Shown here: in pieces, positions 15,309 through 23,397 of the stretch
Numbering within the stretch: the stretch's first letter is position 1
How the letters are laid out: every line of letters starts with the position of its first letter
DNA from: Lawsonibacter faecis
GTDB lineage: Bacteria; Bacillota; Clostridia; Oscillospirales; Oscillospiraceae
Direction: 5' to 3'
Assembly (NCBI RefSeq): GCF_014287675.1
Contig: NZ_JACOPQ010000011.1
Location: 60,142 to 124,141, forward strand
DNA: 64,000 bases
Program-made: the position numbers and the translations under genes
Notes under the pieces: model-generated
Database searches by the model: none
What the model was told of the DNA's origin: nothing
What the model saw: only the letters and a program-made list of their open reading frames with translations

Positions 15309-18032
15309 TTAGTTTTTTTTCAGAGCGGCCAGGATATCAGCAGGGCGAATCGGGGTGTGGTAGAACCGGACGCCGACGGCGTCATGGATGGCGTTCATGA
15401 CTGCCGGTGTGGCGGGAACGGTGGCGACCTCTGAGCAGCCCTTGGCGCCGTAGGGACCCTCGATATGGGGATCTTCCACCAGGACTACGTCATATTTCGG
15501 CGCGTCGCCGGCCAGCGGCAGACCCAGCTGGCCGAAGGCCTTTTGATCCGGCCTGCCCTGCGTGTAGGAAAAGCCCTCGGACAGGGCGTAGCCGATGCCC
15601 ATGGATGTGCCCCCCTCCACCTGACCGGCGATAATTTGCGGATTGATGGCCCGTCCCACATCATTGGCGGAGATAACATGGAGCACCCGGACCCGTCCTG
15701 TGCGGCGGTCCACCTCCACGATGACGCATTGGGTGAGAAAGGCATAGCCGCGGTAATTCTGATAGGGATTTTTGTCTCTGCGGGCCTGTTCTCTGCCGGC
15801 GATGCCGTAGGTCCTCGGCGCCGAATGGCTGCAGCGGGTCTGCCGGGTTTCGCCGGGGCGCCAGGGACGGGCGGCCAGCTCTTCGCGCATCTGATTTGCG
15901 GCAATGTACACGGCCCGGCCGGTATCCAGCGTCTGCCGCTCGCTGACGGCTTGGCGGTGGGGAAGCGTCTGGGCGGTGTCGCCGCTGACGACTTCGAAGC
16001 AGCTGGCGCTTTCGTCCAGCATTTCGGCGGCAATCTGCACCATGGCGGTGCGAAAGCCCTGCCCCATATCGATGCCGGAGACCGCCAGCGTGTAGCGCCC
16101 GTCGGGCAGCTTTGTCAGAATGCAGCCGCCGTCGTCGGGATTCCCCTTGCCCACGCCCACGTTTTTAAAGCCGCTGGCCACGCCCACCCCCAGAGCCAGA
16201 TCGGGATCGCTCTTCTTCCGGTACGCCTCCCGGTAGCGGGCGATGATGGGCTGGGACTTCTCCCGGCAGATTCGGATGGTCTGGAGAATGCCCACGCTCT
16301 CCTGAACCACCTCGGTGGTCAACGTCCTGTCGCCGGGCGAGAGCGCATTGCGCAGACGAATTTCAAAGGGGTCCATGCCCAGCCTTTCGGCCGCCTCGTC
16401 GATTAGGGTCTCGATACAGTTGGCGCTCTGGTTGATGCCAAAGCCCCGGAATGCTCCGCCCTGGGCGGTGTTTGTACGGACGGTATAGGCGTGAACTCGG
16501 GCGGCATCCAGACGATAGGGTCCCAGGGCAAAAATACAGCCCTGCTCCAGCACCCCTCCGCTCAGTCCGGCATAGGGCCCGGCGTCGGATGTGATAAGCG
16601 CGTCCAGCGCCCGGAAGCGGCCGTCCCTGTCCACGGAGAGCCGGTAGCGGTTGCGGTACCGGTGGCGCTTGGTGGAGAGAATCAGGGATTCGCTGCGGCG
16701 CAGGGTGACCTGTACCCTGCGGCCTGTAACCATCGAGGCCAAGGCAGCCTGGGCCTCGATGTAGGAATCGCATTTCTGCCCAAAGCCGCCGCCCAGCGGG
16801 GAGGCCGTGACGCGTACCTGAGCCTCCGCAAGGCCGAGGATAGGCGCCAGCATGCGCCGAATCTCGAAGGGGGACTGGGTGCAGCTGGTGATATGTACGC
16901 CGCCGGTGTTCGCATCGGGCTCCGCCAGAACGCACAGGGGCTCCAGGGCGCCGTGCTCCTGACGTTCAAAATAGTAATCGCCCTCCACATGGACCAGGCC
17001 CGGCCGGCGGGTCTCGGCGTCATAGTCGCCCTTGGAGAAGTCGATGGTGCGGATAACCTGCCGGCCGCCCCGGGCATGGCTGTCCTCAATTTCAAATACG
17101 CCGGGAAGAACCTCGTACGCGACCTCTACAAGCTTGGCCGCGGCCCTGGCATGCTCCTCGGTGTCCGCCACGGCCATGGCGATCATGTCCCCGAGAAAGC
17201 ACACCTCATCTTCGCAGAACACCGGCTGCTCGGGGTTGAAGGTGCCGAACACATTCTGTCCCGGTACATCCCTGGAGGTCAGCACACGCAGAACGCCGGG
17301 GGCGGCCTCCGCCGCGGAACAGTCTATGGACAGAATCCGGGCGTGGGGAAACCTGGACCAGGTAAAGGCGCCGTGCAGGGTGGATTCATCGCCCAGGTCG
17401 CAGGCGTAGGCCAGGGCGCCCCGTACCTTTTGGGGGCCGTCGCAGTCCGGCTCGCTGCAGCCGATGTGCCGGCCGGTGAGATGCTCTGCCGTGGGATCGC
17501 CGGGAACATGGTAGGACACAAGCTCAATATGTTCCAGGGCCTGTATCTCCGTAAGGGGAGGGTTTTCGCCCCGGAGACGGGCGGCGGCCAGATGCACGGC
17601 CTGGATTATCTTTACATAGCCTGTGCAGCGGCAGTAATTATGTTTCAGCCCCTCGCAGATTTCCTCGTCGGTGGGGTTGGGGTTCGCGTCCAGGAGCGCC
17701 TTGGCCGCAAGCACCATTCCGGGCGTGCAGAAGCCGCACTGCACGGCGCCGATGTCGAGAAAGGCCTGCTGGATGGGGTGCAGGGCGCCGTTTTCACCCC
17801 GAAGCCCCTCGATGGTTGTAATTTTTTTCCCGTCCAGCCTGTCCAGCCGGGTTACGCAGGAGCGTACCGCCCTGCCGTCGATGATGACGGTACAGGCTCC
17901 GCAGTGGCCGGTGCCGCAGCCCTCTTTGGCGCCTTTCAGACAGGCCACGCCCCGAAGGTACTTCAAAAGGGTCTGACCTTCGGCCTGGGCGGTGACGAGA
18001 GTCTCATTCAGTTCAAACGTTACATTTCCCAT
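15309..18032 (-). CDS. Fused molybdenum hydroxylase (xanthine dehydrogenase/aldehyde oxidoreductase family)
   Basis: The 907-residue chain joins two modules. The first has two [2Fe-2S] sites: Cys39/44/47/59 (plant type) and Cys99/102/134/136. The second is the molybdopterin-binding hydroxylase with RTNTAQGGAFRGFG and the end segment GPYGAKGCSEVATVPATPAV, where Glu868 is the likely catalytic base. The size and layout match single-chain Mop-type aldehyde oxidoreductase and the fused selenium-dependent xanthine dehydrogenase family (TIGR03311, from memory). There is no FAD domain or FAD-subunit gene nearby, so an external acceptor is implied. It ends the operon led by the isochorismatase-fold genes. 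Hydroxylation of an N-heterocycle or aldehyde is the general expectation. Confidence 0.88.
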   Translation of the reverse strand: MGNVTFELNETLVTAQAEGQTLLKYLRGVACLKGAKEGCGTGHCGACTVIIDGRAVRSCVTRLDRLDGKKITTIEGLRGENGALHPIQQAFLDIGAVQCGFCTPGMVLAAKALLDANPNPTDEEICEGLKHNYCRCTGYVKIIQAVHLAAARLRGENPPLTEIQALEHIELVSYHVPGDPTAEHLTGRHIGCSEPDCDGPQKVRGALAYACDLGDESTLHGAFTWSRFPHARILSIDCSAAEAAPGVLRVLTSRDVPGQNVFGTFNPEQPVFCEDEVCFLGDMIAMAVADTEEHARAAAKLVEVAYEVLPGVFEIEDSHARGGRQVIRTIDFSKGDYDAETRRPGLVHVEGDYYFERQEHGALEPLCVLAEPDANTGGVHITSCTQSPFEIRRMLAPILGLAEAQVRVTASPLGGGFGQKCDSYIEAQAALASMVTGRRVQVTLRRSESLILSTKRHRYRNRYRLSVDRDGRFRALDALITSDAGPYAGLSGGVLEQGCIFALGPYRLDAARVHAYTVRTNTAQGGAFRGFGINQSANCIETLIDEAAERLGMDPFEIRLRNALSPGDRTLTTEVVQESVGILQTIRICREKSQPIIARYREAYRKKSDPDLALGVGVASGFKNVGVGKGNPDDGGCILTKLPDGRYTLAVSGIDMGQGFRTAMVQIAAEMLDESASCFEVVSGDTAQTLPHRQAVSERQTLDTGRAVYIAANQMREELAARPWRPGETRQTRCSHSAPRTYGIAGREQARRDKNPYQNYRGYAFLTQCVIVEVDRRTGRVRVLHVISANDVGRAINPQIIAGQVEGGTSMGIGYALSEGFSYTQGRPDQKAFGQLGLPLAGDAPKYDVVLVEDPHIEGPYGAKGCSEVATVPATPAVMNAIHDAVGVRFYHTPIRPADILAALKKN

Positions 18033-18160
18033 ATCTGTCTATGTCCTTGTCAATACTAGAGTGCCTGTCAACGCTCGGGAAGGGACGCCGCTCGGGCGGG
18101 AGTGGGTCCGCGGCCCGCCGCCGGCGAGAGGGAGCGGGGACGCGGCGGCCCGGTCTGCCT

Positions 18161-19624
18161 TTACTCTGTTTGGACGGCGGTCTGAGCGGCCGCCGTCTGG
18201 GCCGCCTCCTCCCTGGCAAACTCGGCCATCTCTTCCGGCGTGTAACGCTTCGCGCCGATGCCGAAGAATCCGAAAATGAGGTCGACTACGATGACGATGA
18301 TGTTGAAGAAAATGAACGGGACAAAGTCCTTGATTGGAACGCCCAGCTGGGAGGACATGTACAGGGCGCCGGCGTTCCAGGGGAGAAAGGCCACAAGGCA
18401 GTTGGCGATGTTGTTGATAATCCGGCCGGGGTTTTCAGGCGTATAGCCTGCCTTTTTATACAGCGGAGGCATCAGGGTGCCCACGAACGTCATGCAGAAA
18501 TAGTAGGTTCCGACCATGGCGGTGGTGATGAAGCTGGCAATGGCGGTGGCGACGGTCAGGCTGCGGATGCTCTTCAGGGATTTGCCCATGGAGGAGATCA
18601 GCACGTCCAGCATGCCGGTGCCCTTCAAAATGCCGCCCACACCGAGAGAGCCGATGATGATGGCGACCAGCTCGTACATACTTGCAAAGCCGCCGCGGTT
18701 GAGCAGGGAGGAGATGATGGCATTGTCGCACTGGATGGAGAAGCCCGTGTTCATATAGCCGACCACCGCCGCCAGGTCAAAGCCCTGGTAGAGGACGGAG
18801 ACCAGGACGCCCACTACGCTGCCCACCAGGATGGACAGAAGCGCCGAGAACCGCGTGATCATCATGACCAGCACCACCGCCATGGGGATCAGGGTGACCG
18901 GGCTGATATGAAAGAGGGAGTCCAGAGTGGCTGTAAGCTCGTTGATGCTGCCCAGGTCCATGGCCGCGCCTGCGTAGCGGATACCGATCACGCCGAAAAG
19001 GACGGCGGACAGCACCCAGGCAATACCGGTTGTGAGACTCATGTGCTTGATATGGTCCCATACCTTGATGTTCAGAACCGAGGAGAGCATGAGCGGCGCG
19101 TCGGAAACGGGGGAGAACCCATTGCCGAAATAAGCGCCGGAGATGATGGCGCCGGCCACGATGCCGGCGGGCAGGCCCAGACCGATGCCCACGCCCATCA
19201 TGGCGACGCCGACGGTGGCGACGGTTCCCCAGGAGGTGCCCGTGGGCAGGGAGACGATGGAGGTCACGACAAAGGCGACCAGAAGGAACGCGCCCGGAGA
19301 AATGATCTTCAGCCCCCAGTAGATCATAGAGGGGACCGTGCCCGCGGAGAGCCAAATCGACACCATGCCGCCCACGGCGATCATCAGGGCCATCACGCCC
19401 ACCGCGGGCCGGATCAGATCGAGGGCGGCCTTTTCAATTTCCACCAGATTGTAGCCCAGATACAGGGCGAAGGGGATCATGACCAGCCAGGAAAACAGCA
19501 TAACGACTACGATAGGAGCCTTGGCAACGCCGAGCATGACAGCGATGAACGCCACAAGAACCAACAACGCGATTGCGGAAAAGGCGACGGTTGCTTTTTT
19601 CTTCTCTCTCGGTGCGTTTTTCAT
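18161..19624 (-). CDS. NhaC-family antiporter-like transporter
   Basis: The 487-residue membrane protein has about twelve helices and NhaC-family landmarks: SLPTGTSWGTVATVGVAMMG, GAYFGNGFSPVSDAPLM, DNAIISSLLNRGG and NCLVAFLPWNAGALYMSSQLG. Family members exchange Na+ for H+, and some exchange organic acids such as malate and lactate. The ATG at 19624 follows GAGGAAG by eight bases; upstream in-frame sequence looks non-coding. Its place inside a catabolic operon, between the enolase-superfamily and Mo-hydroxylase genes, suggests it may carry the substrate or a product, coupled to Na+ or H+. That is inference. Confidence 0.85.
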   Translation of the reverse strand: MKNAPREKKKATVAFSAIALLVLVAFIAVMLGVAKAPIVVVMLFSWLVMIPFALYLGYNLVEIEKAALDLIRPAVGVMALMIAVGGMVSIWLSAGTVPSMIYWGLKIISPGAFLLVAFVVTSIVSLPTGTSWGTVATVGVAMMGVGIGLGLPAGIVAGAIISGAYFGNGFSPVSDAPLMLSSVLNIKVWDHIKHMSLTTGIAWVLSAVLFGVIGIRYAGAAMDLGSINELTATLDSLFHISPVTLIPMAVVLVMMITRFSALLSILVGSVVGVLVSVLYQGFDLAAVVGYMNTGFSIQCDNAIISSLLNRGGFASMYELVAIIIGSLGVGGILKGTGMLDVLISSMGKSLKSIRSLTVATAIASFITTAMVGTYYFCMTFVGTLMPPLYKKAGYTPENPGRIINNIANCLVAFLPWNAGALYMSSQLGVPIKDFVPFIFFNIIVIVVDLIFGFFGIGAKRYTPEEMAEFAREEAAQTAAAQTAVQTE

Positions 19625-19762
19625 GACAGTACTTCCTCTCAAAATTAGTAGTGGCGCTGTGTCGTGATAATGCCGGGGAAGCAGTATTTGTCGATGGGCT
19701 GCCGGTGGAACAGGGGCCGACATAGCTCTGATTCGGTTTGATGGTCGGAAACGATATGAAGC

Positions 19763-20923
19763 TTATTTTTCCATAACCGTATACGCCCGGACCTTATCCT
19801 CGTCCAGCTCCACGCCAAAGCCCGGCTTCGAGGGCGCATGAATGCAGCCGTCGGCCTTGCAGATGCGCAGAGGCTCTTTTACGATGCCCTGGAAGCTCTC
19901 AGGGCCAATGGCCGGAGGATCGTGGGGGTATTCCATCCATGTTGCGTTGGGGTAGGAGCAGATGGTGGCCAGCACCGCGGCCACGCCCGTGCCGGGCACC
20001 CAGCCGTGGATGTTGCAGAGCTTGTTGCCGTGGTGCTCGGCCATGGCCGCGACCTTGCGCACCTGGCTGATGCCGCAGCAGAGGGTGATGTTCGGCATGT
20101 AAATGTCGTAGCAGTCGTTGTCGATGAGCATGGCGTGGTCCTGAATGCCGTTCATAATCTCACCCCCGGCGATGGCGATATCCGTGGCCTCCGTCAGCCG
20201 GCGGATGCCGTGAATATCATAGTGATCCAGAGGCTCCTCCAGCCAGAGAACATCCAGATCCCGCAGCTCCCTGGCGGTCTCCAGCGCCCGCTGATAGGTC
20301 CAGAAGGGGGAGCGGCCCTCAAAGTTCCGGTCCCGGACGGGGCCCTGATTGGCGTCGCAGATAATGGTCATCCGATCGCCCACGGCCCTGCGGATGTTTT
20401 CTACAATGTGTAGGTCTTCTTTGATCGTCGGCATGAACAGGCGGAGCTTTACGGCCCGGAAGCCCTCCTCCAGAAGGCGAAGCGCATCCTCCCGGCGCTC
20501 CTCGTCGCTGCGCAGTTCACACATGGCGGCGTAGGCGGGAATTTTATCCCGGTAGGCGCCCATGACTTTGTAGGTGGGCTGGCCGCAGATTTTGCCCATG
20601 AGATCCCACAGGGCGTTTTCCACCACCCATGGTCGGGGCGCCAGCCGGCCGTCGCCTTTCATGCGGGCCGCCAGCTTCTCAATCATCATGGGATCCTGGC
20701 CGATGAGCCAGGGGGCAATCATGTCCTGGATGAACTGCATGTAGGTGGGGGTGAGCCCAAAAGGAAATTCTCCGCAGCCGAAGCCCTCCGGCCCTTCGTC
20801 CGTAGTGACGCGGACCAGCAGGATGTGCTGGTGGGTCTCTTTCCTTCCGGGATACCAGGTGGGTTCAAAGGGCTTGGCGTAGGGCAGCTTCAGCCAGTAG
20901 GTCCTGATACCGGTAATTTTCAT
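19763..20923 (-). CDS. Enolase-superfamily (mandelate racemase/muconate cycloisomerase-like) enzyme
   Basis: The 386-residue protein has the N-terminal capping domain (about 1-130) and the barrel. It keeps the three metal ligands in CDANQG, WLEEPLD and GGEIM. A Lys-x-Arg pair is present in RAVKLRLFMP, and a histidine in NIHGWVPG near the end of the barrel. These enzymes abstract a proton next to a carboxylate to racemise or dehydrate sugar acids, or to cycloisomerise. The ATG at 20923 follows AAAGGAG by eight bases. The gene starts 14 bases after the isochorismatase-fold gene stops. The exact substrate cannot be read from sequence; a sugar-acid dehydratase or an amino-acid racemase are both possible. 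Confidence 0.85.
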   Translation of the reverse strand: MKITGIRTYWLKLPYAKPFEPTWYPGRKETHQHILLVRVTTDEGPEGFGCGEFPFGLTPTYMQFIQDMIAPWLIGQDPMMIEKLAARMKGDGRLAPRPWVVENALWDLMGKICGQPTYKVMGAYRDKIPAYAAMCELRSDEERREDALRLLEEGFRAVKLRLFMPTIKEDLHIVENIRRAVGDRMTIICDANQGPVRDRNFEGRSPFWTYQRALETARELRDLDVLWLEEPLDHYDIHGIRRLTEATDIAIAGGEIMNGIQDHAMLIDNDCYDIYMPNITLCCGISQVRKVAAMAEHHGNKLCNIHGWVPGTGVAAVLATICSYPNATWMEYPHDPPAIGPESFQGIVKEPLRICKADGCIHAPSKPGFGVELDEDKVRAYTVMEK

Positions 20924-20937
20924 GGATGAGACTCCTT

Positions 20938-21648
20938 TCAGGACTTCTGGGCCCGCCACTCCCGGAGCAGCTCCCCGGAGTTGGTGTTCAGCCCGATGTA
21001 CCGGGAGATCATAAGCCCGGCGGCAGCTTCGTCGGCAGGGCTGGAGCCGCGGGTCATATCCATACAGAGGACGACCTTGTAGTCCTTGCTGCCCGCATAG
21101 TAGGCTGTGCACAGATCACAGCAGTTGGTCATAATCCCGGTGATAACCATAACATCCCGGCCCAAAGCGCGCATGATGAGGTCGAGATCGGTCGTCTCGA
21201 AGGCAGTGACGCGCTTTTTGGTGTTCACCACGATGTCGCCGGGCTTGTTTTCCACCACAAGAGCACCCCACTTGGTACCCTCCAGGCCCAGGTTGCCGTA
21301 GTGCCTGGTGCAGGACGTCATATCGCCGGGGAGCATGGAGTAGTGGCCCTCGGTAATCCGCCGCCAACCGGACTCCCGGCCTTCAAAATCACCGGAGCGG
21401 TAGGTGTTCACAATGTGGATGACGGGTACGCCCAGCATCCTGCAGGCGTCGTTGAAGCGGTTGACGTCGTCAATGATCTCCCGCCCCCTGGGGCTGGGGG
21501 CGGGACAGTCCGGCCCCGGGTCCAGATGGCCGCCGTGCATGTCCAGCTCCACGATGACCGCGCGGCTGAGATCGAGGTAGTCGTCAAAGCCCTGGGGCAG
21601 GGAGACCATCCTGCCGTTAAGATTGATCTTCATATCCGTATAAGGCAT
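20938..21648 (-). CDS. Isochorismatase-fold cysteine hydrolase (active-site complete)
   Basis: The 236-residue protein has the expected triad of the isochorismatase/nicotinamidase superfamily: Asp36 in VIVELDMHGGHLD, Lys144 or Lys145 in VNTKKRVTAF, and Cys177 in GIMTNCCDLCTA. Family members hydrolyse amides or related bonds, for example N-carbamoylsarcosine, maleamate, biuret and nicotinamide. AAAGGAG lies nine bases before the ATG. It is the second of two tandem paralogues, and its start follows the stop of the first by two bases. Placement with a Mo hydroxylase suggests breakdown of a nitrogen-containing ring or amide, which is inference. Confidence 0.88.
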   Translation of the reverse strand: MPYTDMKINLNGRMVSLPQGFDDYLDLSRAVIVELDMHGGHLDPGPDCPAPSPRGREIIDDVNRFNDACRMLGVPVIHIVNTYRSGDFEGRESGWRRITEGHYSMLPGDMTSCTRHYGNLGLEGTKWGALVVENKPGDIVVNTKKRVTAFETTDLDLIMRALGRDVMVITGIMTNCCDLCTAYYAGSKDYKVVLCMDMTRGSSPADEAAAGLMISRYIGLNTNSGELLREWRAQKS

Positions 21649-21650
21649 GG

Positions 21651-22352
21651 TTAAGACTCCTTTCCGTTCGCGCCGGCGCGGATTTCGTCCGTCAGCTCGT
21701 CGGCGCGGACCACAAGCCCGATGAACATTGTGCAGGCCCTGGCGCACTCTTCGCCCAAATCCTCAAAATAGGGGAGGAAGCGGTCTTCCACCACCAGGGT
21801 TTTATAGTCCTTGCACATTCCCGCAAATCCCGTGCCCATACCCAGGCAGTCGAGCCCGGCGCCGACCAGAATGACGATGCGGCGGCCCATGACTTTCAGC
21901 AGAAACTCCAGCTCCGTGGCCTCGAAGGCGTTATGCCGTTTGGCGGAGAGAAGGGTGAGATCTCCGGCCTCCACTTCGGTGGCGAATTCGCACAGGGCGC
22001 TCCCCTCCTCCATGGCGGGGTTGGGAAAGGGCCTCTTGCCGGAGAGCGGCGTAATACGGAGATGCTGGGCGCTGACCAGATCCAGCCCGCCGGGACGGAA
22101 CTGATGCCCGATGTGAACGACCGGGATGCCGCACTGGCGGCAGACGGCGTTGAAGTGATTGACGCGGGATATGTGCTGCTTGCTTTTTTCCGCTTCAAAA
22201 TAGTCTGGACCCAGGTTGCCCCTCTGCATTCCCAGTTCCAGAACGACCATTTTGTCGCTCTCCAGAAAGTCGTCAAAGGCCGGCGCAACGCGGATTCGGC
22301 CTCCGTCCACGGGAATGCGTATAAATTTTGCTGTCAGCGTGGTTTTTGGCAT
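21651..22352 (-). CDS. Isochorismatase-fold paralogue with degraded active site
   Basis: The 233-residue protein aligns along its length with the following gene's product: both start with about 30 residues leading to DDYL or DDFL, and share RVNHFNAVCRQCGIPVVHIG-type sequence. However, the catalytic Asp is Gly41 (VVLELGMQRGNL) and the catalytic Cys position is Leu170 (VGAGLDCLGMGTG); Cys169 aligns with the residue before it. Lys138 (SAKRHNAF) remains. It is probably a non-catalytic partner or has altered chemistry. It is the first gene of the operon, with AAAGGAG before the ATG and a near-consensus promoter upstream. A heteromeric complex with its paralogue would explain the tight pairing. Confidence 0.8.
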   Translation of the reverse strand: MPKTTLTAKFIRIPVDGGRIRVAPAFDDFLESDKMVVLELGMQRGNLGPDYFEAEKSKQHISRVNHFNAVCRQCGIPVVHIGHQFRPGGLDLVSAQHLRITPLSGKRPFPNPAMEEGSALCEFATEVEAGDLTLLSAKRHNAFEATELEFLLKVMGRRIVILVGAGLDCLGMGTGFAGMCKDYKTLVVEDRFLPYFEDLGEECARACTMFIGLVVRADELTDEIRAGANGKES

Positions 22353-22396
22353 GATTACATGCTCCTTTCTAATCGCAGCGTGGAGTCATTGCTTTG

Positions 22397-22489
22397 TTTC
22401 CTGGGAACTTATTTTATTTTAAAAGCGCGGGCTGTGACTTAAATATTAAGCGAACTATATAGAAAAGTCAACAATTTAATTTCCTGGGA
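22397..22489. repeat. Two direct copies of TTTCCTGGGA flanking the catabolic operon promoter
   Basis: Identical 10-mers lie at 22397-22406 and 22480-22489, one downstream and one upstream of the minus-strand promoter. They are candidate operators, probably for the adjacent MarR-type regulator. Confidence 0.45.
22443..22471 (-). promoter_or_regulatory. Promoter of the isochorismatase-Mo hydroxylase operon
   Basis: On the minus strand TTGACT (22466-22471), a 17-base spacer and TAATAT (22443-22448) lie in an AT-rich tract about 90 bases before the first start codon. Confidence 0.75.
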
Positions 22490-22583
22490 TACAAAAAATA
22501 ACGCGAAAAATTTGAGCATATTTAATAAAAATGAAATATAAATTAGTATATATATGGTCAAAAAAGAATGATTACTTGGTATT

Positions 22584-22708
22584 TTGACAAAAACAAACAA
22601 AATACAGTAAAATAAAATTGATTCCAAAGAACACAGAGAAACAACGAAAGACAAGGAAACAAAAAACGGTGCTGACCTCTTGCGCGAAGGCACAAATCAT
22701 GGTATAAA
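22584..22708 (+). promoter_or_regulatory. Two candidate promoters for the MarR-type gene
   Basis: TTGACA (22584-22589) with TAAAAT (22608-22613, 18-base spacer), and TTGCGC (22680-22685) with TATAAA (22703-22708, 17-base spacer). The tract 22440-22720 is much richer in A and T than its surroundings. Nothing else is seen in this 400-base gap. Confidence 0.55.
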
Positions 22709-22753
22709 TACAGTGATGAACCATTGAATGAGGAAGAAAGCGAGGAAGCCGAC

Positions 22754-23275
22754 ATGACGAAGGGTGACCTTCTTCTGAAACAGTTTTTGCGCCTGGCCAA
22801 TACGAATGACATGCTGCTGAAAATGCATTCCCGGGAGATCCTGCAGGGATATGGAAACTCGGAGCTCAACTGCATTGACTGCATTGGAAAAACCAAGCGG
22901 CCCAACGCCTCTGCGATCGCCGAGCAAATGAATATGACGCGGGGAGCCATTTCCAAGGTTCTGCGCAAGCTTCTGAGTAAGGACGCGGTGGTGTCCTACC
23001 AGCTGCCGGACAACCAGAAGGAGATCTATTACAAGCTTACCCCCTACGGCCGGGAGATATTTCGTCAGCACCGGACGAGGCACCGCTACTGGGAGCTGCG
23101 GGACCAGAGCTTTTTCAGTACCCTGGATGAGGAGACAATGGATGTGGTCCTGCGGTTCATGAATCTGTACAACGGGTATCTGGATCTGAAGCTGGCCAAC
23201 CAAATGGACCCAAACCACGAGGCGTCTTTCGCTGAGGAGGCGGAGGACGGGGAGACAGATGAGCACACGGTATAG
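22754..23275 (+). CDS. MarR-family transcriptional regulator
   Basis: The 173-residue protein has a winged helix-turn-helix of MarR type, with NASAIAEQMNMTRGAISKVLRKLLSKD (read as two pieces) at about residues 51-77. The wing QLPDNQKEIYYKLTPYG is at about 83-99, and helices follow that would form the dimer. The ATG at 22754 follows GAGGAAG by eight bases; an ATG ten codons upstream lacks a site. It is transcribed divergently from the isochorismatase/Mo-hydroxylase operon and in line with the alanine-racemase-like gene. It likely controls the shared intergenic region. The ligand is unknown, probably the pathway substrate. Confidence 0.88.
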   Translation: MTKGDLLLKQFLRLANTNDMLLKMHSREILQGYGNSELNCIDCIGKTKRPNASAIAEQMNMTRGAISKVLRKLLSKDAVVSYQLPDNQKEIYYKLTPYGREIFRQHRTRHRYWELRDQSFFSTLDEETMDVVLRFMNLYNGYLDLKLANQMDPNHEASFAEEAEDGETDEHTV

Positions 23276-23397
23276 GCTGTCTGCCGACTGATATGGGCCC
23301 AATCAAAATCCCCGCTGATCACGTGTGCCGCATCTGAGGCGTCGCGGCTGATCCCCGCCGACGCCCCGGACTGCGGCGGAAAGGTGCGGCCATCACC

